From NCBI GenBank assembly GCA_934667105.1, contig CAKULG010000017.1:1-52949 (forward strand): DNA of 52,949 bases. The letters are read 5' to 3'. The translations under genes and the position numbers were made by a program. The notes beneath the pieces were generated by a model that was not told the origin of the DNA, did no database searches, and was given only the letters and a program-made list of their open reading frames with translations. The stretch comes from an uncultured Clostridia bacterium (lineage in GTDB: Bacteria; Bacillota; Clostridia; Christensenellales; Aristaeellaceae). This document shows positions 23,793 through 32,286 of this stretch, piece after piece (within the stretch, counting starts at the first letter, position 1; each line of letters starts with the position of its first letter).

Positions 23793-26084
23793 ATGCAAAC
23801 GCTGAGCCTCAACGGCGATTGGACGCTCTATTACGCCCTGGAAACCAAGGAAACGGAAAACAGCCTGGATTATCTGCGCCGGGCGGGGGAATGTATTCCC
23901 GCCCAGGTGCCGGGCAATGTGGAAATCGATCTGGAGCGCGCGGGCAAGGAGCCCGATCCCTTCTTCGGCGAAAACATCTATCGCTTCCGGAAATATGAAT
24001 TTTACCGCTGGCAGTTCGAGCGGGATTTCCTGGCCCCCGAAAAGGGCGAGGGCGAATGGAAGCTGATCTTCGAGGGGCTGAACAATTTTGCGGAGGTGTA
24101 TCTGAACGATCAGAAGATCGGCGAAAGCGCCAACGCCTTCATCGCCCATGAAATGGATGTGGCGGGGGCGATTCGCTGGGGCGAAATCAATCACCTCACA
24201 GTGCGCATCCGCTCCGCCCTGAACGAAGCCCGGAAAATGGATATTCCCGCTTATGTATCCACCCATGAATGCGGCGAATTCATGATGCTGCGCATGCCCT
24301 CCTCCTCCTTTGGCTGGGATATTATGGGCCGCTTCCCTTCGGCAGGCATGTGGCGGGGCGTGCGGCTGGAGCAGCGGAAGCCCACCCGCATCGTGGACGC
24401 GTATTACGCCACCATGCGCCTCTCCCCCCAGGGGGACGCGGTGCTGCGGCTGCGCTATCGCTGGGAAACGGACGCGCCCATTCTGGACGGCTTCCGCCTG
24501 CGGGTGCACGGCGTGTGCGAGGGGAGCGAATTTTCCGCCGAAAAGGTCGCCGCCTTCGTGGATGGACGCATGGATATTTCCGTGCCCCAAGCCCGGCTTT
24601 GGTGGCCAAAGCATTACGGCCCGCAAAGCCTCTACACCGTCACGCTGACCCTGGAAAAGGACGGCGAAATTCTGGATACCCGGGTGGATCGCATCGGTAT
24701 CCGCCGGATTGAGATTGAAAACGTGGTCAAGCCCGGGGACGAGGGCGAATTCAAGGTGCGCGTGAACGGCTGCCCCATTCTGTGCAAGGGCAGCAACTGG
24801 GTGCCCCTGGACGCGCTGCACAGCCGGGACGCTCAGCGCCTGCAGGCCGCCCATGATCTGCTGGAGGACGCGGGATGCAACATCATCCGCTGCTGGGGCG
24901 GCAATGTGTATGAGGATCACGCCTTCTTTGATCTGTGCGATCAGCGGGGCATGCTGGTGTGGCAGGATTTCGCCATGGCCTGCGCCACCTATTCCGCCCT
25001 GCCCGATTTCGTGGCGCAATTGGAGGCGGAGGCCACGGCGGTGGTGAAGAAGCTGCGCAACCATCCCTCCATCCTGCTGTGGGCGGGGGATAACGAAGTG
25101 GATGAATCCTGCATCGCCCAGGGCTTCGCCACGGAAGAGAATCGCTATAACGAGCTCACCCGGGTGGTGCTGCCCCGGGTGGTGCGCATGCACGATCCCT
25201 ATCGCTTCTTCTTGCCTTCCTCCCCCTACATTCCCGCGGGCATTCCCCGCTATATGGTGCCCGAGCAGCATAACTGGGGCGCGCGGGCCTATTTCAAGGA
25301 TGATTTCTATAAGCACTCCACCGCCCATTTCATCAGCGAGTGCGGCTATCACGGCTGCCCCGCCGTTTCTTCCCTGCGGAAGTATATTCCGGAAAAGGAA
25401 CTGAACCGCTGGCTGCACAACCCCGTCTGGGACGCCCACAACACCGATTACATGCCCTGGGGCGGCCGGGGATATAACCGCATCCAATTGATGCAGGATC
25501 AGGTGGACATCCTGTTCGGCCAAGTGCCGGAAAGCATTGAGGATTTCGCCCGGCTTTCCCAGATTTCCCAGGCGGAAGCGAAGAAATTCTTCATCGAGCG
25601 CACCCGGCTGAAGAAATGGCGGCGCACGGGCGTTATCTGGTGGAACATGCTGGACGGCTGGCCCCAGATTTCCGACGCGGTGGTGGATTATTACTACGCG
25701 AAAAAGCTGGCCTACTATTATATCAAGCGCGTGCAGCAGCCCATCGTGCTGATGATGGACGAACTGGTGGATTGGGGACACCAGGTGGTGCTGGGCAACG
25801 ACAGCCGGGAAACCCACGCCGTGCGCTATCAGATTGCCGACGGGGATACGGGCGAAATCCTGCTGGCGGGCGAATGCGTCTCCCCCGCCAATGAAAACGT
25901 GATCCTGGGCAACATCCGGGAGCTGGCGGGGCGGCAAAAGCTGTATCTGCTCACCTGGGAAATCGACGGCAAGCAATACGGCAATCACTACATTTCGGGC
26001 TATCCCGCCTATGACGCGAAGACGATGCTGGGCTGGGTGGAGAAGATCGCCGCGCTGCCCCAGCCCTTTGACTGGCAGGTGTGA
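23793..26084 (+). CDS. GH2 beta-mannosidase, intracellular
   Basis: A 763-residue glycoside hydrolase family 2 enzyme without a signal peptide. Domains in order: an N-terminal jelly-roll (about 1-180), an immunoglobulin-like domain (about 190-300), the TIM barrel (about 300-620) and a C-terminal beta domain. The acid/base Glu435 lies in LLWAGDNEVDES and the nucleophile Glu516 in HFISECGYHG. WWPKHYGPQSLYTV and the SNWVPLDALH segment are typical of beta-mannosidases, which release mannose from the non-reducing end of manno-oligosaccharides. AAAGGAGG precedes the start. It is followed with almost no gap by a ROK kinase. Activity on other beta-glycosides is possible. Confidence 0.9.
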   Translation: MQTLSLNGDWTLYYALETKETENSLDYLRRAGECIPAQVPGNVEIDLERAGKEPDPFFGENIYRFRKYEFYRWQFERDFLAPEKGEGEWKLIFEGLNNFAEVYLNDQKIGESANAFIAHEMDVAGAIRWGEINHLTVRIRSALNEARKMDIPAYVSTHECGEFMMLRMPSSSFGWDIMGRFPSAGMWRGVRLEQRKPTRIVDAYYATMRLSPQGDAVLRLRYRWETDAPILDGFRLRVHGVCEGSEFSAEKVAAFVDGRMDISVPQARLWWPKHYGPQSLYTVTLTLEKDGEILDTRVDRIGIRRIEIENVVKPGDEGEFKVRVNGCPILCKGSNWVPLDALHSRDAQRLQAAHDLLEDAGCNIIRCWGGNVYEDHAFFDLCDQRGMLVWQDFAMACATYSALPDFVAQLEAEATAVVKKLRNHPSILLWAGDNEVDESCIAQGFATEENRYNELTRVVLPRVVRMHDPYRFFLPSSPYIPAGIPRYMVPEQHNWGARAYFKDDFYKHSTAHFISECGYHGCPAVSSLRKYIPEKELNRWLHNPVWDAHNTDYMPWGGRGYNRIQLMQDQVDILFGQVPESIEDFARLSQISQAEAKKFFIERTRLKKWRRTGVIWWNMLDGWPQISDAVVDYYYAKKLAYYYIKRVQQPIVLMMDELVDWGHQVVLGNDSRETHAVRYQIADGDTGEILLAGECVSPANENVILGNIRELAGRQKLYLLTWEIDGKQYGNHYISGYPAYDAKTMLGWVEKIAALPQPFDWQV

Positions 26085-26087
26085 CCC

Positions 26088-26981
26088 ATGGGTGAAAAAA
26101 TCGTTTGGGGCCTGGATATCGGCGGCACCAAAACCGCCCTGTGCGCCGCCAATGAGGCGGGCGAAATCCTGGCCCGCCGCCAGCTTCCCACCCGGGATTT
26201 TCCCGGCTGGGAGGCGCTGCTGGAAACGCTGATCGCCTGGGGCCGGGAAAGCCTTCCCGCCCCCCAGGCCGTGGGGGTCAGCTGCGGCGGGCCGCTGGAC
26301 AGCCAGCGCGGCCTGATCCTCAGCCCGCCCAACCTGCCCGGCTGGGACGAAGTGCCCATTACGGCCTGGCTGCGCCAGCGCACGGGCGCGCCCGCTTTTT
26401 TGCAAAACGACGCTAACGCCTGCGCCCTGGCGGAATGGTGCTACGGCGCGGGCCGGGGCACGCGGAACATGGTGTTCCTCACCTTCGGCACCGGCCTGGG
26501 GGCGGGGCTGATCCTGGACGGCCGCCTGTACGCGGGAACCAACGGCATGGCCGGGGAGGCGGGGCATATCCGCCTGGCGGAGGAGGGCCCCGTGGGCTAC
26601 GGCAAGGCGGGCTCTATGGAAGGCTTTTGCTCGGGCGGCGGGCTGGCTCAGCTGGCCCAAATGCGCATGGGCCGCGCCTTGACCGCCCGGGAACTGTGCG
26701 CCCTGGCGGAAGCGGGGGACGCGCAGGCCGTCGACGCCCTGCGCCTCAGCGCTCGAATGCTGGGCCGGGGCCTGGCCGTTCTCATCGATTTAATAAACCC
26801 CCAGCGCATCGTCATCGGCAGCATTTTCGCCCGGGCGGAAAAATGGTTTCGCCCCGAAATGGAGGCGGAAATCGCCCGGGAGGCCCTGGCGGAAAGCAGA
26901 AGCGTATGCCAGGTTGTTCCCGCCCAATTGGGAGATCGCATAGGGGATGTGGCGGCCATCACCGTGGCCTGGAACGGATAA
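26088..26981 (+). CDS. ROK-family sugar kinase lacking the zinc motif
   Basis: A 297-residue ROK kinase with an N-terminal phosphate-binding loop (GLDIGGTKTALC, about residues 8-19), FLQNDANACALAEW containing the catalytic Asp, and FGTGLGAGLI. The GEAGH motif is present, but the usual CxCGxxGC zinc cluster downstream is missing; the region reads GKAGSMEGFCSGGG instead. It probably phosphorylates the monosaccharide released by the GH2 enzyme (mannose, glucose or another hexose). It starts three bases after the GH2 stop and is followed 15 bp later by a SIS-domain isomerase. Confidence 0.88.
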   Translation: MGEKIVWGLDIGGTKTALCAANEAGEILARRQLPTRDFPGWEALLETLIAWGRESLPAPQAVGVSCGGPLDSQRGLILSPPNLPGWDEVPITAWLRQRTGAPAFLQNDANACALAEWCYGAGRGTRNMVFLTFGTGLGAGLILDGRLYAGTNGMAGEAGHIRLAEEGPVGYGKAGSMEGFCSGGGLAQLAQMRMGRALTARELCALAEAGDAQAVDALRLSARMLGRGLAVLIDLINPQRIVIGSIFARAEKWFRPEMEAEIAREALAESRSVCQVVPAQLGDRIGDVAAITVAWNG

Positions 26982-26996
26982 GGAGGAGACCGCGCC

Positions 26997-27569
26997 ATGG
27001 AAAATCAGATTACTCAGGCGGCCCAGGCAATCTGCGCCGCATTTCAGAAGGAGGGCAAGCTGCTGCTGTGCGGCAACGGCGGCAGCGCGGCGGATTGCGC
27101 CCACATCACCGGCGAATTGGTCAAGGGTTTTTTGAAAAAGCGCCCCCTGGCCGAAGATTTAAAGGCGCGCATCGGCGCGCCCTGGGCGGAAAAGCTGCAA
27201 GGCGGGCTTCCCGCGCTGGATCTCACCGCCAACAGCGCGCTGATCGCCGCCGTAATCAACGATCTGGACGGCCTGAACGCCTACGCCCAGCAGGTCATGG
27301 CCTACGGCCGGCCGGGAGACGTGCTGCTGGGCATTTCCACCTCCGGCAATTCGGAAAACGTGTGCCGCGCCATGATCGCCGCCCGGGCAATGGGGCTTAC
27401 CGTCATCGCCCTGACGGGCAAAACAGGAGGGAAAATGCGCGCGCTGTGCGATCTGTGGCTCAGCGTGGATGAAACGGAAACCTACCGGGTGCAGGAAAAG
27501 CATCTGCCCCTGTATCACCAGCTCTGCATCCAGATCGAAGCGTCGATGTTCCCGGAAAATAAAGGATAA
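26997..27569 (+). CDS. SIS-domain sugar-phosphate isomerase (GmhA-like)
   Basis: A 190-residue SIS protein close to phosphoheptose isomerases (GmhA/DiaA group). CGNGGSAADCAHITGELVKGF at residues 25-45 and the phosphate-binding ISTSGNSENV segment are intact, as is a C-terminal His/Gln-rich catalytic region (KHLPLYHQLCIQIE). GmhA converts sedoheptulose-7-phosphate to a heptose phosphate. In this operon a role in isomerising the product of the ROK kinase is at least as likely. No heptose-pathway partners (HldE, GmhB) are seen. Confidence 0.87.
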   Translation: MENQITQAAQAICAAFQKEGKLLLCGNGGSAADCAHITGELVKGFLKKRPLAEDLKARIGAPWAEKLQGGLPALDLTANSALIAAVINDLDGLNAYAQQVMAYGRPGDVLLGISTSGNSENVCRAMIAARAMGLTVIALTGKTGGKMRALCDLWLSVDETETYRVQEKHLPLYHQLCIQIEASMFPENKG

Positions 27570-27574
27570 AATAA

Positions 27575-27851
27575 GGATAGGATAAAATGCGGCGGACCCA
27601 TTCTTTGGAGGCCAAAGAATGGGTCCACCTTCCAAGAAAGCCGATTGTAGAAATAAGGATAGCAAGCAGCCGGCAGGCTTCTCCGCTACGGCCTGGGCTT
27701 TGCGGCCAAGGCGTTCCGCTCTCGCCCGCTCAAGAAAGTGATATAAATAAGGGCGGAAAGCAAGGAATTCGCTTGCTTCCCGCCCTTATGACTGTCAAAA
27801 AATATCGAACAAACTTGCGGGATGCAGTGAAGGGCGGCCAGCCCTTCATTT
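27575..27851. repeat. Composite intergenic repeat with compensated hairpin
   Basis: The hairpin at 27594-27626 has perfect arms GGACCCATTCTTTGG and CCAAAGAATGGGTCC with a three-base loop. The shared module CTTCCAAGAAAGCCGATTGTAGAAATA follows, then AGCAAGCCGGC-like and CTTCTCCGC pieces. The end (about 27783-27850) is an inverted copy of 7505-7565, including the GAAGGGC...GCCCTTC hairpin. The region sits between convergent genes and may terminate both. Confidence 0.8.
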
Positions 27852-29066
27852 TTACTTCGTCACCAACTCCAGCGTATCCCGTGCGATGGCAATTTCCTCA
27901 TTGGTGGGGATCACCAGAATCTGCACCTTGCTATCGGCGGCGGAGATGACTGCCTCGTGCACATTGGGCCAGGCCAACTCAGCGTTCTTTTCCACATCCA
28001 GCTTCGCGCCCATATATTCGAAGCCCTGCATCACGTCCTCGCGGAGCTTATAATTGTTTTCGCCGATGCCCGCGGTGAACACGATCGCATCCACGCCGTT
28101 CATGGCGGCGGCGTAAGCGCCGATATACTTGCGAATGCCGTAGACCAGCATATCCCGGGCCAGCTGCGCCCGCTCGTTGCCCGCCTTGGCGGCGTTATCC
28201 ACATCGCGCATATCGTTGGAAACGCCGCTGATGCCCAGCAGACCGCTCTTTTTATTGCAGATATTCAGCATTTCGCTGACGGTGAGATGCTCGTTATTGC
28301 AGATATATTCCACCACAGCGGGGTCCATGCTGCCCGAGCGGGTGCCCATAATCACGCCCTCCAGCGGCGTGATGCCCATGGAGGTATCCACGCACTTGCC
28401 GTGATCCACCGCGCACAGAGAGGAGCCGTTGCCCAGATGGCAAGTGATAATGCGCAGTTCCTCGGGCTTCTTGCCCAGGAATTCGGCGGTGCGCTTGCTC
28501 ACAAAGCGGTGGGAGGTGCCGTGGAAGCCGTAGCGGCGCACATGCAGCTTTTCATAATATTCGTAGGGCACGCCGTACATATAGGCCTTGGGGGGCATGG
28601 TCTGGTGGAAGGCGGTGTCGAACACGGCCACCATGGGGGTGCCGGGCATTACCTCCTGGCAGGCCTTGATGCCCATCAGGTTGGCGGGGTTGTGCAGGGG
28701 GCCCAGGGGGATATTTTCCTCGATAGCGTCCAGAACGGCCTGATCGATGATAACGGATTCGGAGAATTTGCTGCCGCCGTGGAGCACGCGATGGCCCACC
28801 GCGCCGATCTCGCTCATTTCCTTCACCACGCCGAAGGCTTTATCCGTCAGCGCGTCCAGCATCATATGGCAGGCCTGCACATGGTTTTCAATGGGCGCTT
28901 CTTCCCAATCCACCACCTTCTTGCCGCCAATTTTGCATTCGTGATGGCCCTTGGTGCCCATGCCGATGCGTTCCACCAGGCCCTTGGCCAGGGTGCTTTC
29001 ATCCTGCATATCGATCAGCTGATATTTCAGCGAGGAGGAACCGGCGTTAACGATCAAGATTTTCAT
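27852..29066 (-). CDS. ackA: Acetate kinase
   Basis: A 404-residue ASKHA-superfamily kinase of normal family length. Both acetate-kinase signatures are present: ILIVNAGSSSLKYQL at the N terminus and the GVPYEYYEK...RRYGFHGTSHRFVS block. HLGNGSSLCAVDHGKCVDTSMG and FTAGIGENN are also present. It converts acetyl phosphate and ADP to acetate and ATP, the last step of acetate fermentation. It has its own promoter and is not joined to pta here. It follows the glycyl radical locus on the same strand but is probably an independent housekeeping gene. Confidence 0.98.
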   Translation of the reverse strand: MKILIVNAGSSSLKYQLIDMQDESTLAKGLVERIGMGTKGHHECKIGGKKVVDWEEAPIENHVQACHMMLDALTDKAFGVVKEMSEIGAVGHRVLHGGSKFSESVIIDQAVLDAIEENIPLGPLHNPANLMGIKACQEVMPGTPMVAVFDTAFHQTMPPKAYMYGVPYEYYEKLHVRRYGFHGTSHRFVSKRTAEFLGKKPEELRIITCHLGNGSSLCAVDHGKCVDTSMGITPLEGVIMGTRSGSMDPAVVEYICNNEHLTVSEMLNICNKKSGLLGISGVSNDMRDVDNAAKAGNERAQLARDMLVYGIRKYIGAYAAAMNGVDAIVFTAGIGENNYKLREDVMQGFEYMGAKLDVEKNAELAWPNVHEAVISAADSKVQILVIPTNEEIAIARDTLELVTK

Positions 29067-29112
29067 TTACGTTTCCTTCTTTCTTCCGCTTCACGGGAAT
29101 TTTCCGGCATTT

Positions 29113-29141
29113 ATTATACAGGACATTCCCTTTTTTGGCAA
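29113..29141 (-). promoter_or_regulatory. Promoter of ackA
   Basis: On the minus strand: TTGCCA, 17-bp spacer, TATAAT, about 45 bp before the start. It separates ackA from the activase gene upstream. Confidence 0.75.
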
Positions 29142-29215
29142 GGCAAAAAGGAAAAACTATCGCTCCTTTATTGCGTTTCGAAAGCGGGCCGCCGTATTTC
29201 TTCGCCCCGGCCTTT

Positions 29216-30088
29216 TCAAATGTTCGGCTTGTCCCTCACCCTGCATTTCAGGCCCGCTTTTTCAGCCGTATGCTTTAATTCCGCCATTTCGTCTTCACGC
29301 GGCGGCTGAAAATCATCGTGGGCATATTTCAGCCCGACCAAGGAATATTTTGCGCCCGCGAACTGATTATACGGAAGCAATTCGATTTCACGAAGCGCCT
29401 TTGCGTCCGCCAGGAACGATACGACGGCCTCCATATTTTCTTTATCGCAGTTTACGCCGCGAATCAAGGGAATTCGAATTGTGAACGGAACGCCCGAGCG
29501 CTTTAGCAATTCGGCGTTTTTTAATATAAGCGCGTTGTCTTTTCCCGTATAATATCGATGCTTTTCCGCGTCCATTATTTTTAAATCATAAAATACATGG
29601 TCAACCTTGTGAATCAGCTTTTCAAATAGATTTGATTCTCCGTAACCGCAGGTTTCGAGGCAGAGATTGAGCCCCTCCAATTTTTCTATCGCTTCGCACA
29701 GGAATTCCGCCTGCAAAAGAATCTCGCCGCCGCTGAAGGTAATTCCGCCGCCGCAGCGGTTGAGCATGGGCTTGTATTCCATCAGCTTTTTTGCAAGCGC
29801 CTCCGACGTGTATTCTTTTCCTGATACGCGGATCAGATCGCGCGGGCAATTTGCTGCGCATTTTCCGCACAGCGTGCATGCGCTCGGGGAGGGGCATACG
29901 CTTTCGCAAACGCCGCAATGAATGCAGCCGTTGCCGTTCTTTACAATCTGCGGCTTAACCAGCCAGCCCTCCGGGTTGTGGCACCACTGGCAGCGAAGCG
30001 GACATCCCTTCAGAAAGACGTTCACTCTCGGGCCCGGGCCATCGTATACCGCGAATTCTTCTATCGAAAACACGATTCCTGTTTTCAT
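29216..30088 (-). CDS. Glycyl radical enzyme activase (radical SAM)
   Basis: A 290-residue activating enzyme. The radical-SAM cluster motif CxxxCxxC is Cys29/Cys33/Cys36 in GCPLRCQWCHNPE. An insertion carries eight more cysteines in two ferredoxin-type sets (Cys55/58/61/65 and Cys71/74/77/81), as in activases of choline lyase-, glycerol dehydratase- and benzylsuccinate-type enzymes but not of PflA. It uses S-adenosylmethionine to abstract a hydrogen from the partner's glycine. It lies about 100 bp downstream of the glycyl radical enzyme gene, its obvious partner. Confidence 0.95.
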   Translation of the reverse strand: MKTGIVFSIEEFAVYDGPGPRVNVFLKGCPLRCQWCHNPEGWLVKPQIVKNGNGCIHCGVCESVCPSPSACTLCGKCAANCPRDLIRVSGKEYTSEALAKKLMEYKPMLNRCGGGITFSGGEILLQAEFLCEAIEKLEGLNLCLETCGYGESNLFEKLIHKVDHVFYDLKIMDAEKHRYYTGKDNALILKNAELLKRSGVPFTIRIPLIRGVNCDKENMEAVVSFLADAKALREIELLPYNQFAGAKYSLVGLKYAHDDFQPPREDEMAELKHTAEKAGLKCRVRDKPNI

Positions 30089-30190
30089 TTCTTCGTTCCG
30101 CCTTTCAGAAAAAAACGCCGGTAAGTCTTTTCCTTTTTTCGCAAGATAAAAAGCCGGGGGCGTGCGAAAGCTCCCCCGGCCGGTTTCCGC

Positions 30191-32236
30191 TTACCCGCCA
30201 TAAGAATGCCGCTGAACGATCTGATCCTGATAGATTTTATCAATTTCTACAAAATAGCCGCTCCATCCCCAGACCCGGACGATCAAATCCCTGTGATTTT
30301 CCGGGTGCAGCTGCGCGTCCTTCAATTCCTCGGGATCAACCGCGTTCAGCTGAAGCTGATGCCCGCCCGCCTCTACGAAGGCTCTTATCAGCGCCGCCAC
30401 CTTTGAAATTCCCTCCTCGCTTTTGAAAACCGACCGATGGATTTCCAGCGTCAAAGGGCCCCCGTTCATGGCCCTGCCGATATTCGCGGGCGCAAAGGCG
30501 GATACGAGGCTGAAGGGGCCGGACGACGTTACAAACAGGGAGGGCGAGAAATTGGCCGGTAAAGGGGCGCCCGCGTCTCTTCCGTCCGCCGTCGCCCCCA
30601 GCTTTTCCGCATGGCGGATATAAAACATGGCGGTTCCCGTGCCTGCGCGAAGAATTCCTCCGCGTTCATTTTTCTTTCCTTCCAGCGCGTCGGCAAAAAG
30701 GCCGAGAAGATCATTGCCAATTTCCGCCGCCCGTTTGTCCTTACCCAGCTTGGCCGCCTCCGTCCGCAGGGCGTGGCGCAGCTCCCGATCCTCCTTAAAA
30801 TTGGTGTTCAGCCCCCTGAGAAGCCGCTCCTTTGTTATTTTCCCACTGAACACCATCGATTCAACGGCGGCCAGCTGATCCACGGCGCAGGCATATCCCG
30901 TTCCATGAAGCCCGTAATTGTTATATTTCGCCCCTTCGCTGATATCTTTTCCTGTATCCACACAATCCTTCATCAAAACGGACATCAGCGGCGAGGGCTC
31001 GATATAAATATTGCTGGATTTTTCCAGGATGCCCGCCGCCTCGTCATCCATCAGCTTTTCAACATAGCCGTACAATTCCGAAAGCGAATCGCACCCCGTC
31101 AGATGCTCGCGGATGGCTTGATCCACCAGATTCGCAAGGGGCATCGCGCCAAAGTTTGGAATATCCATGGCGTTTCCGGGAACGATAAATTCCCAGCACG
31201 CCGCAACAGAATAATTGCGCGCGTCCTCCAGGGCATAGCCGAGCTTTACAAGCGCGGGAATAACGACGTCGTCGTTTGAATACTGCGGAAATCCCAGGCC
31301 CGTTTTGGTAAGGCGCGTGCATTTTTCGTAAAAAGACAACGGGGTATTTTTATCCACCCGAACGTTGATTTTCGGATCGACAAGGTGAAGGTCAAGGCTC
31401 GCTTCCAGACACATATCGCTGATTTCGTTGATGGCGGGCGAGCCGTCGGGCTTTACCCCCGCCAGCATTATGCTCTGCCCGTTATTCTTAAGCCCCAGAT
31501 ACAGATCGTGATCGCGGTTAAAGGAAAGGAAGAAATCCTCCAGAAGATCAAGGGCCGTTTCCTTCGTCAGAATGCCATTTTCAATGTCCGCGCTGTAAAA
31601 AGGATAAATCCACTGGTCGAAGCGCCCGACCGTGTTGTGATAGCACCCCGAGCCCCAGACGCAGAAATGCAGAATTCTGAACGCCTGCATCGCCTGAAGC
31701 ATCGTCTTCGCGCCGTATCGAACGGCGCGGCGCATTTCCTCCGCCTGCTTCTCCTGCCCGTGCGCTTTCATGCATTCGCCGTAGCGATCGGCAAATTTTT
31801 CAACGGCTGCAATGGTTCTCAAGGCGCACCGGACAAATTCGCCGTCTGCCTTTTGCCCGTTAAGAAGCCTTTCCTTTCTTCCTTCAAGGCCCTCCGTCAA
31901 AACGCCTGCGTAATCCCATGCAAGATTGCTTACCTGCCCCCGGTCCTCATGAATATGATGGCTTTCCTTTATTTTTTCAAATTCTCCGGGGGCGTAAATC
32001 TTCGGGAAGCTTTTCAGCGTGCGCACGCCCTGAATCTGCGTATTTTCCAGGAAAACGGGCGTTTCAAGGTCCAGAAACAGTTCCAGCCTGCGCGTTACTC
32101 TTTCCATATAGGAGCGCGCGGGATCGCCGATTTCCGCCATGACGTAACGCAGTTCGTCCGCCGTCAGATCGCGCCAGTATTTCTGCTGCCGTTTTTCTTT
32201 TAAAAACGCATATTGCTTTTCATTGCTCTGATTCAT
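30191..32236 (-). CDS. Glycyl radical enzyme, dehydratase/lyase-like, substrate unknown
   Basis: A 681-residue glycyl radical enzyme, shorter than pyruvate formate-lyase. The radical glycine is Gly657 in VRVWGWSGYF, an unusual variant of the RVxGYS motif. The thiyl cysteine is Cys347 in VAACWEF, followed two residues later by Glu349. This Cys-x-Glu spacing is found in the eliminases (choline lyase, glycerol and diol dehydratases) and not in pyruvate formate-lyase, which has Cys-Cys. TVGRFDQWIYPFYSADI near 202-218 resembles the Asp-bearing substrate loop of the same group. It lies between a GH51 arabinofuranosidase and its activase in a sugar transport operon. No microcompartment or aldehyde dehydrogenase genes are nearby. 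Confidence 0.92.
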   Translation of the reverse strand: MNQSNEKQYAFLKEKRQQKYWRDLTADELRYVMAEIGDPARSYMERVTRRLELFLDLETPVFLENTQIQGVRTLKSFPKIYAPGEFEKIKESHHIHEDRGQVSNLAWDYAGVLTEGLEGRKERLLNGQKADGEFVRCALRTIAAVEKFADRYGECMKAHGQEKQAEEMRRAVRYGAKTMLQAMQAFRILHFCVWGSGCYHNTVGRFDQWIYPFYSADIENGILTKETALDLLEDFFLSFNRDHDLYLGLKNNGQSIMLAGVKPDGSPAINEISDMCLEASLDLHLVDPKINVRVDKNTPLSFYEKCTRLTKTGLGFPQYSNDDVVIPALVKLGYALEDARNYSVAACWEFIVPGNAMDIPNFGAMPLANLVDQAIREHLTGCDSLSELYGYVEKLMDDEAAGILEKSSNIYIEPSPLMSVLMKDCVDTGKDISEGAKYNNYGLHGTGYACAVDQLAAVESMVFSGKITKERLLRGLNTNFKEDRELRHALRTEAAKLGKDKRAAEIGNDLLGLFADALEGKKNERGGILRAGTGTAMFYIRHAEKLGATADGRDAGAPLPANFSPSLFVTSSGPFSLVSAFAPANIGRAMNGGPLTLEIHRSVFKSEEGISKVAALIRAFVEAGGHQLQLNAVDPEELKDAQLHPENHRDLIVRVWGWSGYFVEIDKIYQDQIVQRHSYGG

Positions 32237-32286
32237 TTTTGTTTCCCCCGCTTAATTCGTTCTCGACAGCCTTCAGCGCTGCGGCT

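Noticed and set aside
23754..26660. Very long antisense reading frame (about 970 codons) opposite the GH2 and ROK kinase genes
   Set aside because: GC-rich codon bias leaves few stops on the opposite strand. The translation is low-complexity in His/Gly/Gln and matches no family, while the sense strand encodes complete, motif-bearing enzymes.
27852..32236. Bacterial microcompartment or choline-type locus around the glycyl radical enzyme
   Set aside because: No shell proteins, aldehyde or alcohol dehydrogenases, or phosphotransacylase are present. ackA has its own promoter and is a general fermentation gene.
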